From positions 3,990,501 through 4,054,500 of the forward strand of contig CP126191.1 of NCBI GenBank assembly GCA_030272155.1: 64,000 nucleotides of DNA, in the 5' to 3' direction. Position numbers and translations under genes: made by a program. Positions 25,458 through 35,851 of the stretch are shown in pieces. Under the pieces are notes generated by a model. That model did not search any database and was not told the DNA's origin. It worked only from the letters and a program-made list of their open reading frames with translations. The first letter of the stretch is position 1. Each line of letters starts with the position of its first letter. The DNA is from Tetradesmus obliquus (lineage: Eukaryota; Chlorophyta; Chlorophyceae; Sphaeropleales; Scenedesmaceae).

Positions 25458-26372
25458 ATGTCGAGCTCATACTTGCGTGGGTTGCTTCCACGATGCATCG
25501 GGTGTTGCAGCTACATTGGTCAAGCAGGACTACAACTTGATGTGCTTGCGGCAGCACAAGCTCGGGTGAGCCCATGCAGCTTGTGTGCAAGTTGTGGTGC
25601 TGCTGCTGCTCTTGCTGCTGCTGCTGCTGCTGTTCAGGCAGATGCTGCGTGATAAGTTACTCATAGAAGTCATTGCGTGCAGGGACTAAACACAAGCTCA
25701 ACAGCACGCCAGGCTCGTCACAGCACTGTCGTTGCCGGCAGCAGTGGACACCAGTGCGCCAGCCCAAGCCCCTACACGCCAATTGGAACACTCCCCACCC
25801 TGGCACAGCTGCAGCAGCAATGGCAGCAGCTGACCCACTACTGTGCACAGTACAGCACCCATCAGCCGCAGCCGCTGCCATGTGCCAGCGTGCCGCTGCC
25901 TGCAGCGCCTCACGCTGCCGCTGCAAGCAACACACAGCAGCAGCATGCTCCCCTGCCGTGCCACCGGCTGTTCCACTCCTCTGCAGCGCCTCACAAGCGC
26001 ATGAACATCAGAGACCAGCAGGATGAGGACCTGATGGAGGAAGATGAGCTGGAGGTGCTGCTGGATGAAGATGAGGAAGTGTTTGACTTTGACCAGGTTG
26101 AGATTGAAGAGGGTGAGGCACTGGATGATCCGGAGTGGGTTGGGGATGGCGAGCTGGCCACCTCACGCCACATGTCAGGCAGGGCTGGCAGCTATGGCTA
26201 CAGAGGTGAGGACGATGATGTTGGGGAGTATGATGTCGAGTTTGATGAGGCATGGGAGGATGAGGAGGAGGTGGATGACCTCAGGGAGCAGGAGGATAGT
26301 GAAAGTGCCAGCGAGCAGCAGCAGCAGAGTTCGCTGCGCAGCGCCCTGGCAGAGTCGCTGCGGTTGCGCTGA
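25458..26372 (+). CDS. Acidic protein with probable mitochondrial presequence
   Basis: Two exons (25458-25565 and 25683-26372; donor CTCGG|GTGAGC, acceptor GTGCAG|GGACTA) give 265 residues. The first ~115 residues are rich in Ser, Ala, His and Arg and poor in acids, ending in CHRLFHSSAAP, a pattern like mitochondrial presequence cleavage regions. The remainder is strongly acidic (MEEDELEVLLDEDEEVFDFD, DDDVGEYDVEFDEAWEDEEE) and ends in a short basic tail (SLAESLRLR type). I recognise no family. The sharp switch from basic leader to acidic body suggests an import-targeted, largely disordered protein, perhaps a chaperone or ribosome-associated factor, but function is unknown. Confidence 0.65.
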
Positions 26373-28301
26373 GGCGCGCGTGTGCGGCGCAGCTGGCTAT
26401 TGTGAAGCCTGTATAGTAGTGGTTGCGGCTGGGTGTTGCCTGGCAATGGTTGTGGTTGGTATGTGCAGCCTTGATGGGACAGAGTGGTGCATGCGTTGCA
26501 TGGTTTCAAGCCATACAGATTGTTGATTGGTGTGTGCCAGCCACATCGGCACAACTGGAACGATTTGTTTGAATATGGCTGCATACACATCGGCACGATT
26601 TGAGGGCAACATGTATATGATGAGTGATGAAGTTTCTAGTTGAACTGGTGCACACCATGGCATGCCTGACCCTGCAGGGTCAGGTACCTACCTATATGTA
26701 GAGTGGTTTCATTTGGTTTCATTTCTTATGCAGTGCAGAGTTGCAACAGACATATTTCAAGCACTTGCGCCTATGCTGCTTTCTGTTGTGCAGCAGCATA
26801 CATCTGGAACATGTCATGTTTACAGCAGCATAGCCGCAACGTTGCTATTCGCCAGTACCACCCAGCCATCCAGGCTCGGCTGAGTCAATGGTGTCCCAAA
26901 GGTTGCACTAGTTACTTGCATATGCTTTGCATGGACTGACGTTGCAGCCATGGTGCACATTGTCACATGACCCAATGCGACCAAAAAAACGTCATATGGT
27001 GTTGTTGAGGATGTGCCTTGTTCAGACACAGCGCTAGCAGCACACCTGCAACGCACGCCCTGGCCACAACCGCTTGTGCAGGCCGGCGCACGAGTGTGGT
27101 ACAGGCAGCATGCACGATGCAACATGCAAGCAGGGAGCACACATGGTGAGCGCCATTCTTAAGAAGGAGAAACTGACATAAGTAGCCTCTTGCACATGCA
27201 TACACACAAGCAGAGCTGACCCAAAAAGAAAAAATGCAGACACAATGCATGACTGTTAATGAGCAAAGCATATTGCTACGCCTGCCTGATGCCATTGCAA
27301 GAAAGCCAGAACGAGCACAGCGAGTGGAAAAGGTGTGCTAACGGAGGCGGCGCCGTATGCATCAGCAGCAAGTAGCCGTCCTAAAATGCTCATGTGCACA
27401 TGCTGCCACGCATGCCTCGGTTGCCTCTGCGGCAACAGCGCCAGAGCTAGCGCAATGCACAACGCACCATGGCAACAACAGCAAGTCGCCATGGCTATGA
27501 TGCTGCCACAGCCTTGCAGGCATGATAATGACATTGACATTCAGAGCAAAGCAAGAGCAAACAGGCCAGGATCCTGGCCTCCAGAGCTCATAAGGTCAAC
27601 TGCTGCGTCCACTCATTTGGGAAGTACTGCTAAGAACGGCTGCTGACCAGCTTGCAAGCCTGGCCCACAACCACCAGAGGCGTAATAGATAATGGTGACT
27701 GCATGCAGCCAGAGGAAACGCAAAGGCGGGGCGGTGAGACGCGCACAGATGTGTGCACGGCTGCTCAAATGATCAACAATGCGCACAACACGGTACATAG
27801 TCTGCCTGTCAACCCGTCACCGTGTCGTTAAATTATTCAGCTAGCTGCATGTCAGCATGACTGCAACAGCCTGCAGTTGCAGTCATAGCGAAATCAAGAC
27901 AAAGACCTGCGTTAGGAAGCACCAAGGTGCCTGCTGCCGTGCCACAGTGGTGTGCACCAAGCAATCATTGATGGTCAACTGATTCACATGTGTGAGGCAC
28001 TCACACATGCAAGACACAAACAGCGATACATCCAGCGTAATTTAGTTGTAGGTCATACCGACAGAGAGAGAATGCTAGTCACACCGGATATACCAGCTCA
28101 AGCGGCACTGGAGGACATATGACATAAGAACACATGCAGTGATAGCACGCAGTGACAGCTAACCTTCAGCCACCCTCGGCACATATGTATCTACCATTGC
28201 CGTGGCGCATTTTCACAGCTGCGGCGAGCCTGCAGACAGGAATGCCCCTGTTGCCAGCGCCGCATGAGCAACAAGCCGCAGCTAGCACATACATAAAGCA
28301 A
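26373..28301. other. Convergent intergenic region, 1.9 kb
   Basis: This lies between the 3' ends of the acidic-protein gene (+) and the TDBD gene (-). It is AT-richer than the genes, lacks CAG runs, and shows no frame with domain or splice support. It presumably contains two 3'UTRs; I see nothing else in it. Confidence 0.5.
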
Positions 28302-28433
28302 TCATGCGCCGCCGCCGCCGGCACGAGCAGCTGCAGCAGCTGCGCTCTTGGACAAGTCCAGCAACGCAGCTAGTATCGCCTCGCCAGCCAGCCCAGCACT
28401 ACTGCCAGCCTGCAAACCAGCAGCCCCAAAGCC

Positions 28434-28475
<42 letters not shown>

Positions 28476-31414
28476 AGCTGCCTCGCTCCTGCGCTGCTGC
28501 AGCAGTGCCCCCAGCTGCGCTGCCAGCTGCAGCTCATGACCCAGCGGGCTGCTTGCGGCTGCACCATCAGCCGGCGCAGCTGCAGCCGCATTCTGGTGCT
28601 GCTGCTGGTGCTGCTGCAAATCACTCGACGACCCCCGCTGCCCTGCAGCCATGTCAATCGCCGCCTCGCCCAGCAGCTCCTCCTCCTCCTCTGCTGCAGC
28701 TGCTGCTGCCGCTGCCGCCGCCGCTGCTGCAGCAATGGCTGCGAACGCAGCCGAGGCTGAAGTGTGCTTGGTGCGGCGCTTTTTGGGAGCGCCGCCTAAT
28801 GCTGAGGAGTCGTCAGCAGCGGCTGCTGCAGCTGCGCCATCTGCTGCAGCGCTCAGCACTGCTTCGCCTGCCCCTGCAGCTGCAGCGGCAGCGCCAGCGG
28901 CAGCCTGCTTGCAGCTGACAGGCTGACCCTGCAGCTGCTGCTGCAGCGCCTCCATCAGCAAGGCTGATGCTGCTCCAGGGTCACTCGCTGCTGTGGATGT
29001 TGCCAGGGTGAGCAGCTCACTCAGTGGCCGCCTCGATCCACCCTGCTGCTGCTGCTGCTGCTGCTTCTGTTGCTTTGAGCTGGATGCTGCAGCACCCTGC
29101 ACCTTGCCCACACCCTGTTGCTGCGCCTCAGGACCTGCTGCCGCTGCTGCTGCTGCCTCCGCTGCCGCCCTCAAACTTGATGCAGCAGCAGCCTTGTCAC
29201 CTCCAAACAGGTCTGGCAGCAGCTCAACAAGCAGCGAGAGAGGATCAACATTTGCGTTGCTGCTGCTAGGGGCTGCAGGCTCTGGCACGGGCACAGGTGG
29301 CGGTGCTGGGTGCACAGGCTCTGCTGATGCCTGCTGCAGCCACTGCAGCTGCTGCATGAAGCCTTCAAACGCCTGCTGCTGTTGCTGCAGCTCCTTGGCG
29401 TGTGCATGCTGCTGCTCCTGCTCCGGCTGCGCCGCCAGCAGCTGTGCTGCTCGTGAGTATGACGCTGCCGAAGCAGGTGCACCCGTCAGGTCAGCCAGCA
29501 AGCGCTGGATCCTGCCAGGCTGATGCACGGCGCCGCGCTCCACCAGCTGCTGCTGCTGCTGCCGCTGGCGGTGGTGCTGCGGCTGGTGGTGGTCTGCAGG
29601 GATGCTGCTGCCGCGCACAAGCTGCTGCAGCTGCCTCATGGGGTCTGCTGCTGCAGGGCCTGAGTGGCCAAGGTCCAGGGAGTCCAAGTCCAGCCCTGCT
29701 GACGCGCCACGCATGGCAGTGACAGCAGCAGCAGCCTGCGGACAAAGCGGTGACAGGACAAACACCATCAGGGTGAGTTCAATGTCGGCGGCCTGGGTTG
29801 TTGAGCATCCTGCAAGGCGCCGATGCAAGCATATGCAGCAGCACCTCAACTGCTATACAGATGCTGCCAAGATTATGTAACTGCCTGCGCACCTGCAGTG
29901 CTGCGCTGCCCCAGCTGCCTCCTGCAGACGCCGGCACAGCCGCAGGCGCCTTGTGATTGCCGCCAGCAGTCAGCCGCGCTGCATTGGCAGCCGCGACCGC
30001 CAATTCCTCAGCCGCGCGCGCTCCCGCTGTTGCGCCGCCTGCTGCCGCCGCCTGCGCTGCTGCCTGTGCTGCTGCTGCTGCTGCGCTGCTGCGTGACTTC
30101 TTGGATTCGCCTGGCGTTGAGTGCTGCTGCACTTGGTCTGCCAGGGTGAGGCGCGGCTTGGCTGTCACACCGCGCTCATCCAGCCACTGCCCCAGTGTCT
30201 TGCGGCTGGACAAGCCCTTCACCTGGCAGGTGGTGATAATAAGCAGCGGGAAGCAGCACAAAGATCGATAGTGAGACACAAGTGCAGGCACTACAGAACA
30301 GAGGCGACTGATACGCAACACGAGGCCTGAGTGAAGTTTGTATATAAAAGGCTACAGGGGTAGAACGGCAAGCAAACACCGTGTGCAGCAGCGCCTCCAG
30401 CCGCTGCCACCGCTGCCGCACTGCGCCCACCTGTATGCTGCCGCGCCACTTCTTGCTGGCAGCCATGCCGCCGTGGCGCTCAAAGGCTGCCGGCGCAAAC
30501 CACACCGGGCCGCCGCTGGTGTCGCTGCACTCGTTGCACAGGCACAGCACCGTGCCGCTGGCCAGAGAGAACACGCCCTGCACATTGCCACACTTGACGT
30601 AGCAGTGCGTGTCAGGCCTGCAGTCTGGCAGCACCCCACTGTCTACCAGCTGCCCCATAATCTGCATTGGTGTGTCCTTGCCGCTGGCCCCGCCAGCAAC
30701 TGCGCCGCTGCTGCCTCCAGAGTTGCCCTGCATCACCTTGCCTAGCGGGCCGGCATGCGGCGGCGCGCCTGCATAGTCTGCCCTGTGTGCTGCCATGCCT
30801 GCTTCAAACTCGCTGGCGGTTGCTGAGGACAGCTTGTAGAGGCTCGCTGCTGCTGCTGCTGCCGCCGCCGCTGCTGCTGCCGTGTCACCCATGGAGACAG
30901 GGGAGTCTGAGGGCGAGGGTGATGAGCCGGTGTGTGGCCCAGAGCCGCTCCTGCGCTGCTGCTTGTTGTGCCGCTTTGCCGCCTGTAGGCCTGCTGAGCT
31001 GCTGGTGCGCTTGGCGCTGTATGTGCCCAGCTGATGAACTTCTGCTGCTCCGTCTGTGTCTTCGTCTTCATACAGGTGCTGGTTGTCAAAGTTGCTGCCA
31101 TGCTGCGCGCCAGCAGCACCTGCCGAGGTGCTTTGTTTCGCTGCAGATGCCAGCATCGCCAGCATGGCGACTGTGGCTTCCTCCTGCTGCTGCTCATCCT
31201 CTTGCTGTTCGTCAGCATCTGCTGCCGCAACCGCAGGACTGTGGCAGTCTGCTGCTGGGGACGCGGGTGCTGGCGCAGGGACCATTGCTGGTGCCGCATC
31301 TTCCTCCATCATCCTGACGCCGTCTGCATCAGCACCGTTGTCAACTGCACGCTCAACGGCACCCAAGGCTGCTGGTAACGCTACTGTCGGAGCGTGGGCC
31401 TCGGCTGACACCAT
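28302..31414 (-). CDS. TDBD (Tify-domain-binding) chromatin-type protein
   Basis: Three exons (31414 to about 30444; about 30229-29893; about 29734-28302) encode a roughly 900-residue, low-complexity protein. Its one clear domain is at the exon 1/2 joint: IMGQLVDSGVLPDC, then VQGVFSLASGTVLCLCNEC, then FAPAAFERHGGMAASKKWRGSIQ, spliced to VKGLSSRKTLGQWLDERG. This is the layout of the plant TDBD domain (G-x-L-x-G, an LxGV-like strand, CxCxxC, PxxFExHAG, S-L-x-x-W/L), usually found before PHD fingers in IDM1-type proteins. Upstream are acidic and Ser-rich stretches and a basic AAKRHNKQQRR patch; downstream are Gln/Ala runs and a possible nuclear signal PKKRRTK. No PHD or GNAT domain is present. 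Probably a nuclear co-regulator. Confidence 0.8.
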
Positions 31415-32591
31415 GCCTCTCTGCAGCTGCTGTGCTGCTGCAGAGCCAGGTGTCAGCTATAGCTGGCAGGCGCTTGGTGAGACCAAGGCGGGCTCGTGGC
31501 GACGTTGTTTTATACGTAGACGCCTGCAAAGCAACCAGTGAGGAGCAGGTGTGGATCCTGCAGGCAGTCAGCGCACGCGGCGCGGTCTGCGGACTGCCAG
31601 TTGTGCCGGACACGCATGGCGCCGGTAAGCCCGGAGCTGGGCACAGATTCACCCTGAAGACCAGATTTGCGGATTCGACTGCAGCACGCATGCTGCCGAC
31701 AGCAGGGAGACGCACCTGTGCTCCTGCTGTTTCTCTGCCTGAACAAGCCGCACACGCCCGCTGAAGCCACAGCCGGCACCAGCAGTTCCCCTTTACGACT
31801 GAACACTGTATGCCTGTCTTCGTCTGTGAGTGGCTAAAGGGTGACCCGCAGTTGAAGGTCGGTCCTTGGGCCAGCTGATGCAAGCAACGTGTAGCACGAT
31901 AAGATAAAAATGTAAAGTACTGACTAAGTTGAGCATCCAGTGCACATGCCGGCATTTAGGACGGCACAGGAACTGCGGACCGCAGCGGGTTCGCTAAGAC
32001 CGGGCTGCTTTTCCAGCGGAAACGCAGCACGACGAACCCAGAGAAACAATTGGCCGGCTATTAGAGCGCCTTATTTGTACTACTTGCTGCCGGTTGATGT
32101 CAATGTGGCATGAAAAGCAGTACAGCAGCCGGATGCAGAAGTACAGATGCGTGAGCTGTCGCAATGGCGACAGGAATGCAAAACTGCACCTAGAAACAAA
32201 GCCACGTTATTGTGACAGACCAGGGCAACAGCGGTTATGAACGCAAGCTCACTGTGCATGTGCCAAAGGGTGCTGATAGCCACACACGCCATCGTGCGTC
32301 TGAGATCAGTATAAGGAGTTTCAGATCAGTGAAGCAACCGGCTGCAAGCAGCCCCAGGAACAGCCGACCCGCCACCAGGCAGCGCTTGTTGCGCGCTGTT
32401 GCTAATGCTGTTGACCCACCAGCCTTCCACACCCTACACGAGCACCGCACCACCACGGTTTGCGCGTTACATAACAGGAACACAGCCCGCTTGTGAGCCA
32501 ACGACACAGCAGCTTGTCAACCTCAACCGTGGCTGGCACTCGTATCAAACTATTTGCTGGCGTACAGCTGCAGCGGCGGCCGATGCTTGCA
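31415..32591. promoter_or_regulatory. Upstream region of the TDBD gene
   Basis: About 1.2 kb between the TDBD ATG and the 3' end of the uL1 gene, both on the - strand. It should hold the TDBD promoter and 5'UTR and the downstream 3'UTR region. No coding frame or strong core-promoter word is supported. Confidence 0.35.
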
Positions 32592-32953
32592 TCACGCCTC
32601 CGCCCCGGCAGCCGCCTTGCCCGCCTGCCGCGCCAGCACGCCTGCTGCCACCTCCATTGCTGCCAGCAGCGACGACACCTCCACTGGCACAGCCGCCCCC
32701 ATGCTGCTGCACACATGCACACTCTTCACGTACTTTGGCAGGCCACCCTTGATGGCCTCAGGCTTGGCTGCCAGCAGCGCAGCAGTAAGCGCTCCGATGT
32801 TTGCCTGCAGCTGCTTCAGATCATACGTGACGCGGCCCAGCGGCGCGTGCACGATGCCTGTGCGGTCCATCTTGAACTCCACGCGGCCGCGCCGCAGGTC
32901 GGCAATGGCGGCAGCCACCTGCGTGGTGAGCGTACCCATCTGCAGCCAGCAGC

Positions 32954-32993
<40 letters not shown>

Positions 32994-34285
32994 AGGACGC
33001 CGTGAGGCAGATCTGCACGCAGGTGTATGGCTGCTCGACACATGTGCCGCCTGCATGTACCCAGTCACACTGTTAATTCACTTCAGCTTCGAGAACAGAG
33101 CGCATAGGGCCGCTGCAATCTTCCCGCCACCCCCGCCCCCTGCGTCTGAGGCTGTCAGGCTGCCCATCTTGATGCTGGAGCATCGGGGAAGCAACTGAAT
33201 ACAGTGCACAGGATCGTGCTGCAAGCCCACCTTGGGGTTGGGCATGAGCCCCTTGGGCCCCAAGATGCGGCCCAGCTTGACCAGCTTGGGCATCATGTCG
33301 GGCGTGGCCACCACAGCGTTGAAGTCCAGGCCCTTGCCCTTGGACTCAAGGACCGCAGCCACCAGCTCCTCAGAGCCCACGATGTCCGCGCCTGCAGCAG
33401 ACGCAGCAGCAGCAGCAGCAGCAACGGCAGCAGCAGGGGCAACGGCTGAGAGAGCGAGCCAAGCGCAGCTGGGCACTACTAGTTATACTTTGTTTAGTGT
33501 GCAATCCTGCAAGCTGATGAGGCGAGGCGGCCGCCGTATGGGGGTAGCTGCCAGGCTGGTCATACAGATGCAGGACTGCGCCTCCTACTCTGGCCTGCCC
33601 CAGCTATTGCCCGCTTCTCCTGCTGCTGCTGCTGCTGCCGCCAGCCGCCATATGCACCTGCTTCACGAGCCTCGTCAGCGTCGGGGCCCTCGGCAAACAC
33701 TGCGATGCGCAGCGGCTTGCCCAGGCTGAAGGGCAGCACTGCAGCGCCCCGCACCATCTGGTCACCGCGGCGCGGGTCCACCTTGAGCCGCACATGCGCC
33801 TCCACGGTCTCAGGGAACTTGGCCCGTGCACGCGACTGTGAAGGTGACCAAGCAGCGGCAGCAGCAGCAGCAGGATCAGGAGGAGGAGGGAAGGAGGAGC
33901 AGCAGTGCGTAATGGGATAGGTGGCTTGGCGAGTATGGAGTGTTGTTTGGTGACAGCTGGCTGTCGGCAGCTGCAACACAGCGTGATTGCTTGCAGACAG
34001 GGCTCAGTGCACAAGGTGGCATCACCTCGAAGGGTGCTGCCGCGCGATAGAGCAAGCACATGCACAGTTGCATGGCAACAGTGACAACGATGAGCAGGTG
34101 CTACAAAGCTTGGCTGCCAACAAGGATGTTTCGCAAGCAGTCAACCTCACACCTGCACCAGCTGCAATGCTTGCAGGATTGGCAGCGGCTGCTGTTCTGA
34201 CGCTACAGGGATGAACTTAGGCAGCCGTGGCAGTTGCTGCTCTGCTTGGGGAATCTGGTACAGATACTGCTGGTGTAAGCTGCCA

Positions 34286-34316
<31 letters not shown>

Positions 34317-34649
34317 CAGGTACTGCTGGTGTTTGTGCCGCTTGCTCTGCTAGTGTGCTGGCGCTTGCTGCTGCATCGTCGAGATCTTGCACTGCTGCTG
34401 TTGCTGTGGCCTGCAGTCAGGACGTATGGCAACCGACACACAAGTGCTCAGTTGGTGCCTCCTGACACGAAGAAATGGGGAGGCAAAGTCACGGAGCACG
34501 AGTACCAATGGCAAACAGTACACCTGCTGCATTTGCCTTGCAGGCTTGGAACTACAGCAGCTCACCAGCCAAGCTCTTTGATGAGTGCTACAAAGGGTTT
34601 GCAGCAGGGCAGAGAGCCCTATCCTAGGTGCTACCGTTCTGCTCAACAT
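32592..34649 (-). CDS. Organellar ribosomal protein uL1
   Basis: Large-subunit L1-stalk protein that binds 23S-type rRNA and helps tRNA leave the E site. Five exons (34649-34566, 34410-34153, 33835-33658, 33391-33231, 32939-32592) join in frame to 342 residues. Signature blocks are [20 protein letters not shown], then [13 protein letters not shown], then [34 protein letters not shown], and [18 protein letters not shown]. These match the bacterial/organellar L1 family across both domains. The N-terminus [20 protein letters not shown] is basic and amphipathic with no acids, favouring mitochondria, though a plastid form cannot be excluded. A Gln run sits in exon 2. The frame is open upstream to 34778, but 34649 gives a sound targeting start. 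Confidence 0.92.
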
Positions 34650-35851
34650 GCTGCTGCTACTGCTGCTGCTGCTAGTGCTGGTGCTGCTACTGCTGCAACC
34701 GGCAGTGGTGTCACTACAGTTGAAGCTCGATTGATGATAAAACGATGAGACGGAGCGACAGCCACTGGCAGCAGGCAATCAGAGGTGACAGAGAGAGTGG
34801 CACCAGCAGCAAGCAGATTACGCCGCAAGCGATCTATGAAGACCCACGGCATGAACGACGAACAATATTTTGTGATTGAAGGTAAGACCGTTGTCAAAGG
34901 GTGTAGCTTACGTTGATGACCATGTTACACCATGCTGCTCGCTGCTACTGCCAGTCAGCTGACTGCAGTGCTAATGTTTTCAGTGCACGAGCCTGGACCG
35001 GCTCTGATAGCCGTACATTCAGGGTATACAGTGCACAGCATGAAAAGAGGGTCATTTTGGCTGTTACAATTTCGATGCGTGCGCTTCAGGCCCATCAAGT
35101 CAACTGTTGACCCAGTCTGACCGTCAGACAGAGGTGACCTGTGCGACCCTCTTAGCCCTGAGCCCACACACAACGCACACCGACATTTCTGTTGGAATTT
35201 CTGTTGCAGAGGGCCAAACCCATGCCCATTTATCTTGAACTTCATGTCTTAAAGTAGACCACCTGCAACACCATCACCAGCTGCTGATGTCAATGCTGCA
35301 AATCAGACTTAAGACGCAGGCGCATGCGTCCGGTGCATGCATGTCGACAATTCAGATGTATACACCATGCGAGCGGGTGCTTGCGGGAACCTGAGACACG
35401 CTGTGCTCGTGGCTGCTGCACCTGCCCACACGCACCACTGTGCGTTGACAGGCACCAGTGCATGCGGCTGTGCATGATGACCAGAAACCGCCGACTGTAA
35501 CAACAATGCTTCGTACTTGTATGCAGGCTGAATGCAGTCAGGAGCATGCTTATGTCAAGTAGCACCCGTCAGGTTTAATGCTCAGCAACTGCACTGTACA
35601 CGTACATCAACAACACGTACACCCGTAAACATTCGCCTTTTACATCTTGTCCCCAGTTGCCCAGTAACGCCCCATCGCCCGCCCTCCTGCTTTACTTGTT
35701 GTCATTCTCCAACATGCCCTGCACCCAGTGCACAGCCGGCCACAGCAGCTGCAGCTGTCCACTGGAGCAATACCTGCGGCCCGCTTTCACAGCTGCATTG
35801 CCCCAGCTGCTGCTCAGAGCCCAGCGGCCTCAAATGCAGTCTGAGGCCATC
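34650..35851. other. Spacer between uL1 and the PBGD homologue
   Basis: 1.2 kb between the uL1 ATG and the PBGD stop, both on the - strand. It should contain the uL1 promoter and PBGD 3'UTR. Apart from some Ser/Ala-coding triplet sequence next to uL1, no coding frame, hairpin or core-promoter word stood out. Confidence 0.4.

Noticed and set aside
30341..30352. TATATAAAAGGC, a strong TATA-box match on the + strand
   Set aside because: It lies in an intron of the - strand TDBD gene and nothing on the + strand downstream is supported.
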